A stretch of DNA of 64,000 nucleotides from an uncultured Phycisphaerales bacterium (GTDB lineage Bacteria; Planctomycetota; Phycisphaerae; WQYP01). Where the stretch lies: contig CAIMWO010000044.1 of assembly GCA_903845195.1 (NCBI GenBank), positions 1 through 64,000 of the forward strand, read 5' to 3'. This document shows positions 45,544 to 54,184 of the stretch, one piece after another. A program made the position numbers and the translations under genes. Each line of letters begins with the position of its first letter. Position 1 is the first letter of the stretch. The notes beneath the pieces were generated by a model. The model made no database searches, was not told the DNA's origin, and saw nothing but the letters and a program-made list of their open reading frames with translations.

Positions 45544-47745
45544 CTAATCCTTCATCCAAAGCGCCGTCGTAATGATCCGCGGATAATACTTCGATCCCTT
45601 CGCGACTCCCGAAAGCATCTGATCCGAGCACGCCCAGTACCCGCTCTCGCCATCCACCTGCCAGTGCGTGTGCGCAGCATCCGCCTTCTCCCAACCCGCC
45701 CCATCGCCGCGCGCCGCCCGCGCATCACCGTTCTCATCGATATTGAAAAGTTCTCGCGCCACATGCTGAAACAGGGCGATCTTGCTCGCCCACGAATTCA
45801 CCGACGTCGAAGAAAGCTTCACCCCGCCATCGGAGAACTTATTGCGATTCTGCCCATCCTTGAGCAGCGAAGCCGTATGCCTCTTGAGCAGTTCCAGCAA
45901 TTCCACCGGTATCGCCGCCGAAGCCACTCCCCACGCCAGCGGATAAACCAACCCCTCCACCGCCGGCAAAATGCGCGACGGATACCCCGGATTCTCCTTC
46001 TCGAAAACCGCCGGCAAACTCCCGTCGGGCAAAACTTCCTGCTTCAGCCGCGCCACGATCCGCTCCGCCATCTCATTGGCCCCGGCCAGGTTCTTCCGCG
46101 TCTCGGGCGTATCGCCCATCGCCCCATAAATCTGTACCAGCGCCTTGTAACTCGCCCACGTCTTCACCGCCATATACAGATTATTCCGCGTCTGCGCCAG
46201 CGAATGATCCAGCGAATCGTAAGTCGTGATCTCCGCCCCCCGCCCGCAGCGCGACGAGTCAAACTCAATCAACCCATGCTCCGGCCCGCGATTGACCAGG
46301 CTGCGATAGCACGCGTCGATCAGGTGGCGGTTCTCCTGGGCCCACGCCGCATCCTTCGTCACCGTTACATACGAACCCGCAATCAGCAACCAGTTGCACA
46401 GCTGCTCCGCCGTCATGTGGCTGAAACACCCGGAAATCTCCGCCAGTTCATAACTCGACCGTCCCCGCGGCGAAAACTGATTGTTCACCCCCTGGTCGTG
46501 GCAAAAACTGATGCCCCCCGGCCGCAGCGCCCCCGTCTTCGGATCCTTCACCTCGTCATGATAACTGTAATACCCTGCAAAATTATTCAGCAGGTTCCGC
46601 ACCACCCACGGATTCCATTTCAATTCCCAGAACACATGATCCACCGACAGATCCAGCGTGTTAATCATGCAGTACTCCCCCTCATTGACCACCCACCACG
46701 GCTGCCCCCCGATCTCCAGCAACTGCGTGCTGCCATAGTAGGACCGCGTCGCATGCGCAATCAGGAACTGCTGATCGCGATTGAGCCCCGACAGCAGCAG
46801 CTTGTCGTTGTGCGTGTTGCAGTCCACCTTCACAAACCGAATCCCCGCCAGCGCCTCGTTCAGCACATCCTGCAGACTCGCAAAATACCGCGTATACAGA
46901 TACCGCCCCTCCAGCCGCGTCGTCACATTCCCCTCGAGATAACACCCGAACGCCAGCCGCAAAATGTACGTCTTCCCCGCCGGCACCTCGAACCCAATCC
47001 CCGGCGTCGAACCCAGCAGGTGCACCGGATTATCCTTCTCGATAATCCCGTCCTGCGGCGTCCACCGCATGAACGCAAACGGATGAACCCCCGACTCATC
47101 CGAACCGACCCGCATCCCGTCCGCCTTCAACTCCACCAGCTCCGCCGCAAACCCCATGTGCGACCGCAGCGCAAATCCCACCCGCCCCCGCGGCAACCCC
47201 TCATCCAGCATCCGCACGCCCGGATCGGGAATGCTCAGCGCAAAAAATCCCGTCTTCGTCTGCGTCCCTTTGCGATTGTCGACAATCAACTCCGCCGTCA
47301 CCGCCGGAATCAACGCCGAACGCATCGAAGCACTCGATGAAGCCGCCGGATCAGGAATCCCATCGAACGGCGTATAAATGCTGAACTCAAACTCCGCCGT
47401 CTTCCACGTATCCGTCGCCCACGCATAATGCCGCGTCATCTGGTCCTTGCCATACGCCACCACCCGCGGCGATTTCTTGCTCTCCCCCGCCGCCTGCTCC
47501 ACCAGATACGCATCCTGTGCCGAAGACTTCGCCCCCTCATAGAACGGCAAACAGCGCAGATCGCCCGCATCATGCCGCCCGCCATCCTTCACCCCGATGA
47601 ACACATCCTGGTTCCCCGGCTTGCCCAGTTGCGCCGCCAATCCGCCCTTCGTGCCAAAATGGCCGCACGTAAATGTAAAAAACGCGCCCATCGGAGAATG
47701 ATGGGCATTGAACGAAATGTTCCCGTGAAACGGCGGGACTTGCAT
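45544..47745 (-). CDS. glycoside hydrolase family 52 beta-xylosidase
   Basis: 733 residues from the ATG at 47745 with GGAGAAGGA directly upstream. The N-terminal FNAHHSPMGAFFTFTCGHFG closely resembles GH52 enzymes. Catalytic positions by comparison: nucleophile Glu in WWVVNEGEYCMINTLDL (~374) and acid/base Asp in GAEITTYDSLDHSLAQTRNN (~530). PGGISFCHDQGVNNQFS, SGCFSHMTAEQLCNWLL and SSTSVNSWASKIALFQHVAR are also family signatures. No signal peptide, so it probably releases xylose from imported xylo-oligosaccharides. GH52 is a small family, described mainly from Bacillota. Confidence 0.95.
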   Translation of the reverse strand: MQVPPFHGNISFNAHHSPMGAFFTFTCGHFGTKGGLAAQLGKPGNQDVFIGVKDGGRHDAGDLRCLPFYEGAKSSAQDAYLVEQAAGESKKSPRVVAYGKDQMTRHYAWATDTWKTAEFEFSIYTPFDGIPDPAASSSASMRSALIPAVTAELIVDNRKGTQTKTGFFALSIPDPGVRMLDEGLPRGRVGFALRSHMGFAAELVELKADGMRVGSDESGVHPFAFMRWTPQDGIIEKDNPVHLLGSTPGIGFEVPAGKTYILRLAFGCYLEGNVTTRLEGRYLYTRYFASLQDVLNEALAGIRFVKVDCNTHNDKLLLSGLNRDQQFLIAHATRSYYGSTQLLEIGGQPWWVVNEGEYCMINTLDLSVDHVFWELKWNPWVVRNLLNNFAGYYSYHDEVKDPKTGALRPGGISFCHDQGVNNQFSPRGRSSYELAEISGCFSHMTAEQLCNWLLIAGSYVTVTKDAAWAQENRHLIDACYRSLVNRGPEHGLIEFDSSRCGRGAEITTYDSLDHSLAQTRNNLYMAVKTWASYKALVQIYGAMGDTPETRKNLAGANEMAERIVARLKQEVLPDGSLPAVFEKENPGYPSRILPAVEGLVYPLAWGVASAAIPVELLELLKRHTASLLKDGQNRNKFSDGGVKLSSTSVNSWASKIALFQHVARELFNIDENGDARAARGDGAGWEKADAAHTHWQVDGESGYWACSDQMLSGVAKGSKYYPRIITTALWMKD

Positions 47746-47857
47746 ATCCTTCTCCTCTGCCAGAACCAACCGCCCGAAAGTTTAAGGGCAAACACCGCAC
47801 GCGCGAAGGGGGTCGTCAAATGACGTCAAACGATGTTCTCCCTTTGCCGGCGAACAC

Positions 47858-48595
47858 TCATCCCCGAACAACCCGCAGCGGATCAGCAAAAATCTGCGCC
47901 ACCACCGGCAGCCCATCCAGATGTGCCGTATGATCGATGTCTTCCTCCAGCCCCGCATCGATCACATTGATCCCCCCGGCCCCCAAACGCAGCGCCGCCG
48001 GCAACCGCTGCCGCACGGCCGCAAACGCGTGATACGCCAACCACGCATTGTCCGTGAACGGCAGATCCGCGCGATACGTCGTCTGCAGCAAATTAAACAG
48101 TATCGCCCCCGCTCCCAGCACATCCTCAAACGCCACCTTCCCATTGGTGCCCGCACACACAAACAGCGTGTGCAACCCATCCAACTCCGGCAAAAGCGAC
48201 AGCGTCGTCGCCGCCGCGTTCAGCAGACAAGCCGCAAAAACCTTCTTCGCCCCCTGCGTACGCACCGCCGCCCGCGTCCCGTTCGTCGTAGCCAGCAGCA
48301 CCGTCGCCCCGCCGATGCGCTCCGTCACAAATTCCCGTGGCGAATTCCCCACATCGAAATCGACCGGCTTCAAACACTTCGTCTCCCCCGCCAGCACCAT
48401 CGGTATCGGCATGTGCGGCGACGCCTTGGCCACGCGCGCCCCCTCCAGCGTATCGAACAGCCGGATCTCCTTCGCCCCGTTCGCCAGCGCCGTCACCATC
48501 GTCGTCGTCGCCCGCAACACATCCAGCACCACCACCTGCGACTGCGACAAATCCACCCCCTCCAACTCCGCCGGCGTCAGAAACACATCAATCAT
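47858..48595 (-). CDS. comB: 2-phosphosulfolactate phosphatase family protein (ComB)
   Basis: 245 residues from the ATG at 48595 (GGAGAA upstream). ComB motifs: VVVLDVLRATTTMVTALANGA (~22), LAGETKCLKPVDFDVGNSPREF (~70), TVLLATTNGTRAA (~98), FVCAGTNGKVAFEDVLGAG (~145). ComB is the second enzyme of archaeal coenzyme M synthesis; many bacteria without coenzyme M carry homologs whose role is open. No comA or comC nearby. Divergent from the phosphatase-superfamily gene at 48668. Confidence 0.92.
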   Translation of the reverse strand: MIDVFLTPAELEGVDLSQSQVVVLDVLRATTTMVTALANGAKEIRLFDTLEGARVAKASPHMPIPMVLAGETKCLKPVDFDVGNSPREFVTERIGGATVLLATTNGTRAAVRTQGAKKVFAACLLNAAATTLSLLPELDGLHTLFVCAGTNGKVAFEDVLGAGAILFNLLQTTYRADLPFTDNAWLAYHAFAAVRQRLPAALRLGAGGINVIDAGLEEDIDHTAHLDGLPVVAQIFADPLRVVRG

Positions 48596-48667
48596 CACTT
48601 CTCCAAATGGGTCGCATGCGAACCACTATCGTTGCATAATGCGTGCTCATCGTCCTTGGAGGATTCT

Positions 48668-50014
48668 ATGGCACGTCTCTGCGTTATTCTGGTCGCCGGG
48701 CTCGATCGATCGCTTCTCGCCCGCACCACCGGCCTCAAGATACTGAGCTCATTCACTCATCAGACCAATTACAGTCCCGTCCTGCCCGCGGTCACCTCCA
48801 CCATGCAGGCCACGCTCACCACCGGCCAGCCGCCCGCAAAGCACGGCATCATCGCCAATGGTTTGCTCACGCACAACCGCCCCGATCTCCATCTCCATCT
48901 CGACCTCTCCAACAACGCCCCCTTCCGCAAGGAAGTCTCCTTCTGGGAACAATCCAATTCGCTCCTTCAATCCCCGCGCTTCTGGCAAGGCTCCGGCAAA
49001 AAGGTCGCCATGCTCTTCTGGCAAAACTCCATGCCCGATCCCGCCGGCAACAACCCGGCCGCCGACATCGTCCTTACCCCCAAGCCCTCCCACACGCCCG
49101 ACGGCAAAGCCCTCACCGCCTGCTGGAGCCACCCCGCCGACCTCTACACCACACTCGCCGCCAAGCTCGGCCCCTTCCCCCTCCACAATTACTGGAGCCC
49201 CATGGCCGGCCTGCCCAGCTCCCAGTGGATCCTCCAATCCGCCGAATACGTTTGGTGTGAACTCCACCCCGATCTGCAATTCGTCTACGTCCCCCACCTC
49301 GATTACAACCTGCAGCGCCTCGGCCCAAGCCACCCCGCCAACATTAAAGACCTCCAAGACGTCGACGCCGCCCTCGCCCCCCTCATCGCACGCGTCCGCG
49401 CCGATGGCGGCACGCCCGTCATCCTCGGCGACTACGGCATGTACGATGTCACCACCCCCATCCTCCCCAACCTCGCCCTTCGCAACGCCGGCCTGCTCAC
49501 CACCCGCCCCGACGCCGACGGCAAACTGCTCGTCGATCACGAAACCACCCAGGCCTTCGCCCTCGTCGACCATCAGATCGCCCACGTCTACACCAAACCC
49601 GAGGTCCTTCACGACACGCGCCGTCTGCTCCAGAAACTCCCCGGCGTCCACGTGGTTCTCTCCGGCAAAGACCTCGCCAATTTCCACATCGATCACCCCC
49701 GCACCGGCGACCTCCTGGTACTCGCCCACCCCCACGCCTGGTTCGCCCACGACTGGTGGCTCTCCGATGCCGAAAAACCCAAATGGCAATTCACCGTCGA
49801 CATCCACGCTAAGCCCGGCTACGACCCCCGCGAACTCTTCTTCGACCCCGCCCGCAAATGCATCGCCCAGGACCCCGCCCTCGTCAAAGGCTCCCACGGC
49901 CTCATCGGCGATCCCGCCAAATGGCCCGTCCTCCTCAGCGACTCCCCCCTCCTCACTGACACAATTCAATCCACCCAGATCGCCCCGTGGCTCAAAGCCA
50001 TGCTATTATGCTAA
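48668..50014 (+). CDS. alkaline-phosphatase-superfamily phosphodiesterase/nucleotide pyrophosphatase-like
   Basis: 448 residues from the ATG at 48668, preceded by GGAGG; an open frame further upstream is antisense to comB. Superfamily features: first strand VILVAGLDRSLL, nucleophile region LPAVTSTMQATLTTGQPPAKHGI with the Thr (~44), VYVPHLDYNLQRLGPSH (~205), VILGDYGMYDV (~255) and VDIHAKPGYDPRELFFDP (~380). The usual metal-binding DH of SDHGM is DY here, so one ligand differs. No signal peptide. Hydrolysis of a phosphodiester or nucleotide is likely; substrate unknown. Its stop is 1 bp before a heptad array. Confidence 0.82.
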   Translation: MARLCVILVAGLDRSLLARTTGLKILSSFTHQTNYSPVLPAVTSTMQATLTTGQPPAKHGIIANGLLTHNRPDLHLHLDLSNNAPFRKEVSFWEQSNSLLQSPRFWQGSGKKVAMLFWQNSMPDPAGNNPAADIVLTPKPSHTPDGKALTACWSHPADLYTTLAAKLGPFPLHNYWSPMAGLPSSQWILQSAEYVWCELHPDLQFVYVPHLDYNLQRLGPSHPANIKDLQDVDAALAPLIARVRADGGTPVILGDYGMYDVTTPILPNLALRNAGLLTTRPDADGKLLVDHETTQAFALVDHQIAHVYTKPEVLHDTRRLLQKLPGVHVVLSGKDLANFHIDHPRTGDLLVLAHPHAWFAHDWWLSDAEKPKWQFTVDIHAKPGYDPRELFFDPARKCIAQDPALVKGSHGLIGDPAKWPVLLSDSPLLTDTIQSTQIAPWLKAMLLC

Positions 50015-50015
50015 C

Positions 50016-50050
50016 TACCACGGACCACGAACCACGAACCACGGACCACG
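50016..50050. repeat. five-unit heptad tandem repeat at a gene junction
   Basis: TACCACG, GACCACG, AACCACG, AACCACG, GACCACG from 50016 in exact 7-bp register. It fills the gap between the phosphatase stop (50012-50014) and the next ATG (50056), where a ribosome site would be expected. Confidence 0.9.
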
Positions 50051-50055
50051 ATTCC

Positions 50056-51693
50056 ATGCTCATCGACATGATCCATGACAATCACGGCGAGCCGCCGTTC
50101 AGAACGCGCTTCCGCGATCCCCAACTGCTCAAGCAGTACGGCTACGAAGCCATCGTCATCCCCGACGCTCTCGCCGCCGTCCCCTCCGCCTACATGGACT
50201 TGCCCCCGCAGCCCCCCGCCGGGCCCAACGTCATCAAACCCGCCGATCGCGAAGCCGCCATTCGCCGCCAGGTCGCCGATGCCTCCGCCGCCGGCATGAA
50301 AATCTTCTTCTACGGCGACGCCCTCCTCCTCCCACGCTCCATCGTCGAAAAACGCCCCGAAGCCTTCCTCTGCGACGACCGTTCCGGCCGCCTCTGCCCC
50401 GGCAAGCCCGCCGTCTTCGAGGCGCTCGCCGATCTCATCCACGAACTCTTCGACCATTGGCCCCAGGCTTCCGGTCTCGTCATGCGCACCGGCGAAGTCT
50501 ACCCCGAAGCCACCCCCCACATGATCGGCTCCACCCTCCACGCAACCAGTTGTCCCACCTGCCGCCACCTCACCCTGATCGACCGTCTGGTGGGCTTCAT
50601 CCAACTGATGCACGACACCGTGATCGCCGAACTCGGCCGCACCTACGTCCACCGCGCCTGGCAGCCCCACGTCGCCGGCCTTCCCAACATGCACGACGAT
50701 CCCACCGTCTACCGCACCATCGCCGATCGCCTGCCCGACTCCGATCGCCTCTGCCTCTCGTTCAAATTCACCCGCGGAGATTTCCGCTCAGGACACGCCT
50801 TCAATCCCTGCCTCAATGCCGACGACCGCCCCAAGTGGATCGAATTCCAGTGCGAACGCGAGTTCGAAGGCAAAGGCGCTTTCCCCAACTACCAGGCCCC
50901 CCTCTGGCAACAATTCCTGCAACAACTCCGCGCCACCCCGACACCCCCCCCTCCCCACTTCTCCCTCTGGGGCTGGTCCCGTGGCGGCGGCTGGGGCGGC
51001 CCCTACGTCCAACGCGAAGAATGGATCGATGCCAACGTCTATGCCCTCGCACGGCTCTACCAAGACCCGTTGGCTTCCATCCAGGATATCGCCACCACTT
51101 GGACCGCCATGGCCTTCTCCGTCGCCGAGTCCTCGCCCCCCGCACCTGCCATCACGGAACTATTGATGCTCTCGTCCCAAGCCATCTGCAAATTGCTCTA
51201 TTCCAGCGTGCTGGCCGAGGAGTCCATTGCGCCGTGGGTCCGCGATGACCTCCTCGACTGCAGCGCCATCTGGGCCTCCGCATTGCGCGTTGTCGAGCTG
51301 GGAAAAATCACCGAGGCCCTCGACGAAAAAAGAACCGCGCTCCAGCTCGTCGATCGCATCCGCCACGTCTGGGAACTCGCCCTGGTCGATCTGCCCAATA
51401 AGAGCCTCGCCCGCGATCTTTCCAGCTCCATCATTTCCTTTGAATCCTTCGCTGGCGCCGTGGCCAATCTCTTCTCCGGCTTCGTGCGCTACCTTCAATG
51501 GTCCCGCGCCGGCCGCACTGATGCCTCCCTCGCCGCCGAGACCGCCGGACATCTGGAAACTGCCCAAGCCGCCTGGCAACTGCTCACCCAGCGCAACGCC
51601 ACCCTCCCCGGAGCCCCCAGCGTCTTCAACGAAAACACACTCTGGGACCTCTCCAACGATTGCCTCGACCAACTCCAATCATCCAAAAAATAA
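50056..51693 (+). CDS. unrecognised 545-residue protein, TIM-barrel-like
   Basis: Starts at ATG 50056 just after the repeat; an in-frame ATG at 49987 would make the repeat coding. No signal peptide. The segment VMRTGEVYPEATPH, the strand FIQLMHDTVIAELGRTYVHRAW, and KWIEFQCEREFEGKGAFPNYQAP (~255-275), together with FSLWGWSRGGGWGGPY, suggest a barrel with acidic residues at strand ends, as in some alpha-glucuronidase-like glycosidases, but I cannot name a family. The last ~170 residues are helical (LQLVDRIRHVWELALVDLP). The location beside sugar-related genes fits a carbohydrate role, which is inference. Confidence 0.7.
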   Translation: MLIDMIHDNHGEPPFRTRFRDPQLLKQYGYEAIVIPDALAAVPSAYMDLPPQPPAGPNVIKPADREAAIRRQVADASAAGMKIFFYGDALLLPRSIVEKRPEAFLCDDRSGRLCPGKPAVFEALADLIHELFDHWPQASGLVMRTGEVYPEATPHMIGSTLHATSCPTCRHLTLIDRLVGFIQLMHDTVIAELGRTYVHRAWQPHVAGLPNMHDDPTVYRTIADRLPDSDRLCLSFKFTRGDFRSGHAFNPCLNADDRPKWIEFQCEREFEGKGAFPNYQAPLWQQFLQQLRATPTPPPPHFSLWGWSRGGGWGGPYVQREEWIDANVYALARLYQDPLASIQDIATTWTAMAFSVAESSPPAPAITELLMLSSQAICKLLYSSVLAEESIAPWVRDDLLDCSAIWASALRVVELGKITEALDEKRTALQLVDRIRHVWELALVDLPNKSLARDLSSSIISFESFAGAVANLFSGFVRYLQWSRAGRTDASLAAETAGHLETAQAAWQLLTQRNATLPGAPSVFNENTLWDLSNDCLDQLQSSKK

Positions 51694-51703
51694 ACCGCCG
51701 CCC

Positions 51704-51731
51704 CATTCATCGTTCTTCATTCATCATTTTC
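51704..51731. repeat. heptad repeat between convergent genes
   Basis: CATTCAT (51704), CGTTCTT (51711), CATTCAT (51718) and CATTTTC (51725) in 7-bp register, filling most of the 47 bp between the stop of the 545-aa gene and the mreC stop. Confidence 0.65.
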
Positions 51732-51740
51732 CCCCAACCC

Positions 51741-52637
51741 CTACCGCCGGACTTCCGAAAGTATCAGCACCGTGCGCACCGTATCGACATGCACAATCGG
51801 ATTGATCCGCACCACGTAACGCAGCGCATTGCCGGTTTTCTCCACCCCGGAAACTTCCCCAAGCGTGGTGTACTGTGCCCCCTTCGGCCACGTATTGTCC
51901 AAGAGCAGCACGCGATCGCCCGGCTCCGGCGACCGCGGCACCTCCACCACGCTAATCGTATCGCACTCCAATTGCCCGTTCCCACGCCCGTTCACCTGGC
52001 AGTTCGCCGCAATCGTCACCGTTCCGGTGGGCGTCTTGCGGATGATCGTGGCCCGCACGTACACATGCGGATCCGTGATCAACCGCACCTGGCTCAAGAA
52101 CGCGTTGACATATTCCACACGCCCCAATGTGCAGAAATTGGCGATCACCGCCATCCCCGCCTGCACGCCCGCATCGCTCCCCTTGTCCAGAATCATCACG
52201 CTGGTCGCCGCCCCTGCCTGCTGCGCCGTCTTGTTGGCCAGGATCAGCTTGTTCGGAGGCACCCCCGCCTGCTGCATCTGATGAAACTGCTGCGCATCCT
52301 GCTGCGCCTGCTCCAACTGCCCCTTTTGGAACTCCACCTCCGCCTCCAACGCCCGGATCTCCTGCTGCAGCGATTCGACCGACACGCCGCTCGTCCGCGG
52401 CATCAACACGCGCTCCGCAACCTGCGACAAAAATCCCTGAATCAGCGAAAACGGATACTCCCCCAACGTCAGCACCACCGTCATCGGCATCGCCACGGCC
52501 TGCTGGCTCTTGCCCATCAGCGTCGCGCTCATCGTCTGCTTGTCCGGCACCGATCTCGCGCCGAAAAATCCCCATGCCGCCGACGCAATCAGCAGCACCC
52601 AGAACCACCGCCGGGATGTCATCTTGGGAGAATTCAT
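51741..52637 (-). CDS. mreC: rod shape-determining protein MreC
   Basis: 298 residues from the ATG at 52637. One N-terminal helix (WFWVLLIASAAWGFFGA, ~10-26), a coiled coil (SLQQEIRALEAEVEFQKGQLEQAQQDAQQFHQ, ~80-115), then a two-lobed beta domain with DKGSDAGVQAGMAVIAN (~150) and a second lobe with PGDRVLLLDN. MreC forms a periplasmic scaffold linking MreB to peptidoglycan enzymes. It follows mreB after an 82-bp gap made of heptad repeats and lacks a recognisable ribosome site there. mreD is not visible downstream. Confidence 0.92.
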   Translation of the reverse strand: MNSPKMTSRRWFWVLLIASAAWGFFGARSVPDKQTMSATLMGKSQQAVAMPMTVVLTLGEYPFSLIQGFLSQVAERVLMPRTSGVSVESLQQEIRALEAEVEFQKGQLEQAQQDAQQFHQMQQAGVPPNKLILANKTAQQAGAATSVMILDKGSDAGVQAGMAVIANFCTLGRVEYVNAFLSQVRLITDPHVYVRATIIRKTPTGTVTIAANCQVNGRGNGQLECDTISVVEVPRSPEPGDRVLLLDNTWPKGAQYTTLGEVSGVEKTGNALRYVVRINPIVHVDTVRTVLILSEVRR

Positions 52638-52642
52638 ACGCA

Positions 52643-52719
52643 GAAGCCGCAAGCAAGAAGCAAGAAGCAAGAAGGTTCCGTCTTCCTGCTTCTTGCTTCT
52701 CGCTTCTTACTTCTATCTC
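52643..52719. repeat. inverted heptad array filling the mreB-mreC gap
   Basis: Eleven 7-bp units: GAAGCAA-type units in one orientation (52643-52677), then CTTGCTT-type units in the other (52678-52719). AAGCAAGAAGCAAGAAG around 52651-52674 can pair with 52682-52713, so the transcript could form a long hairpin between mreB and mreC. Confidence 0.9.
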
Positions 52720-53772
52720 CTACAGGTCCGTCATATCGGATTCCATCGTGTCCTTCCAGAGTTCCAGGTTCTCCAGGAAGACACTCGTTCCCCGGGCTAC
52801 GCACGTCAGCGGGTCGTCGGCAATCCGCACCGGCAACCCCGTCGCCTGGTGCAGCACCTTGTCGATCGAACGCAGCAACGCCCCGCCTCCGGCCAGCACG
52901 ATTCCCGTTTCCACCAGATCCGCCGCCAGTTCCGGTTCCGCACGTTCCAGCGTCCGTGTCACCGCATCGATGATCTGCCCGATCGGCTCCTGCAGTGCTT
53001 CGCGGATTTCCTCGCTCGTCACGATGCACTTCCGCGGCAATCCACTGATCATGTCGCGACCACGCACTTCCATCGTCTTTTCCGGCCCAAAATTCCCGGC
53101 CGATCCAATCTCAATCTTCACCTTCTCCGCAAACTGCTCGCCGATCATCAGGTTGTAGGTCTTCTTCATGTGATTGACGATCGACTCGTCGAAGTCGTCA
53201 CCCGCCGTCCGGATCGACTCCGATACCGCGATGTCCGCCAAGGACATGATCGCCACTTCCGTCGTGCCCCCGCCGATGTCCACAATCATGCTCGCCGTCG
53301 GCTCCGTGATCGGCAGCCCCGCCCCGATCCCCGCCGCCATCGGCTCTTCTACGAGATACACCCGCCGCGCTCCGGCACGCTCCGCCGAATCCAGCACCGC
53401 ACGCTTTTCCACCGCCGTAATGCCCGACGGTATCGCAATCACCACCCGCGGCTTGACGAACCCGCGCCGGCCGTGAACCCGCCGGATAAAGTACGCCAGC
53501 ATCGCTTCGGTAATTTCAAAATCGGATATGACCCCGTCCTTCAACGGACGGATCGCCGTGATCGAACCCGGCGTCTTGCCCAGCATTTCCTTGGCCACCA
53601 GCCCTACCGCATTGCCGTCCTGCAGTACCCGATTGGTCCCCTTCTTGACGGCCACCACCGACGGCTCGTTGAGAACAATGCCTTCCCCGCGGACGCACAC
53701 CAAGGTGTTGCACGTCCCCAAGTCAATGCCCATGTCGAGACTGAACCAGCCCAGGATGGAATCAAAGAACAC
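52720..53772 (-). CDS. mreB: rod shape-determining protein MreB
   Basis: 350 residues from a GTG at 53772 with AAAGGAG 9 nt upstream. Actin-like ATPase: phosphate-1 MGIDLGTCNTLVCVRGEG (~15), connect-1 and phosphate-2 SMIVDIGGGTTEVAIMSL (~165), adenosine motif TGIVLAGGGALLRSIDKVL (~295). KPRVVIAIPSGITAVEKRAV is a strong MreB signature. It forms membrane-bound filaments that direct lateral wall growth. It is upstream of mreC and downstream of the 48-aa and coiled-coil genes on the same strand. Confidence 0.97.
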   Translation of the reverse strand: MFFDSILGWFSLDMGIDLGTCNTLVCVRGEGIVLNEPSVVAVKKGTNRVLQDGNAVGLVAKEMLGKTPGSITAIRPLKDGVISDFEITEAMLAYFIRRVHGRRGFVKPRVVIAIPSGITAVEKRAVLDSAERAGARRVYLVEEPMAAGIGAGLPITEPTASMIVDIGGGTTEVAIMSLADIAVSESIRTAGDDFDESIVNHMKKTYNLMIGEQFAEKVKIEIGSAGNFGPEKTMEVRGRDMISGLPRKCIVTSEEIREALQEPIGQIIDAVTRTLERAEPELAADLVETGIVLAGGGALLRSIDKVLHQATGLPVRIADDPLTCVARGTSVFLENLELWKDTMESDMTDL

Positions 53773-54184
53773 GCTTGAGGACTCCTTTACCGCAGGGACC
53801 GGCCAGGACCATTTCTACATCGATGGATTCTGATCCGAATCGATGCACCCGCTGCTATCCACGGATAAGCCCGTTCGTTGCCGCAGGTTACACGCTGCAG
53901 CGAGAGTATAAATCATTCCTGCCAACGGGGCCAATCGCCCGTCCGCTGAAACGCCTGTTTGTACAAAGCACTCACACCGGTGCGATCATTCATATCTCGC
54001 CCGGGCACTCGAAAGGATGCACTGTGAAAGAAATGTATCGACTTTCAGCAGCCATCCGTGGCCACGGGCATCCGGTTCATTCCCCGGACATCCGATGACT
54101 CGCCGCACGGAGGCCGCTGTGACTTGCCGCCTTCAGTCCGCCGCCGCCCTCACTCTCGAGGCAGCGCCAATCGAAAGCTGGCGA
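53773..54184. other. 412-bp intergenic region upstream of mreB
   Basis: No supported gene. A candidate minus-strand promoter is at 53905-53934. Frames crossing this region on the plus strand have no conserved motif and poor ribosome sites. Confidence 0.55.
53905..53934 (-). promoter_or_regulatory. candidate mreBC promoter
   Basis: Minus-strand TTGGCC (53929-53934), an 18-bp spacer and TATACT (53905-53910). It would start transcription near 53898, ~125 nt before mreB. Moderate consensus match only. Confidence 0.35.

Noticed and set aside
45664..47340. 558-codon Arg/Pro-rich open frame, plus strand
   Set aside because: It is antisense to the GH52 gene, which carries clear family motifs.
47921..48667. 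N-terminal extension of the phosphatase-superfamily protein
   Set aside because: The extension is antisense to comB and Arg-rich; the ATG at 48668 has GGAGG and begins the first conserved strand.
22567..52719. Heptad arrays considered as a CRISPR array
   Set aside because: Units are 7 bp without spacers and differ between loci; no cas genes are present.
53775..54098. 107-codon plus-strand frame upstream of mreB
   Set aside because: It overlaps the mreB leader and has no family features.
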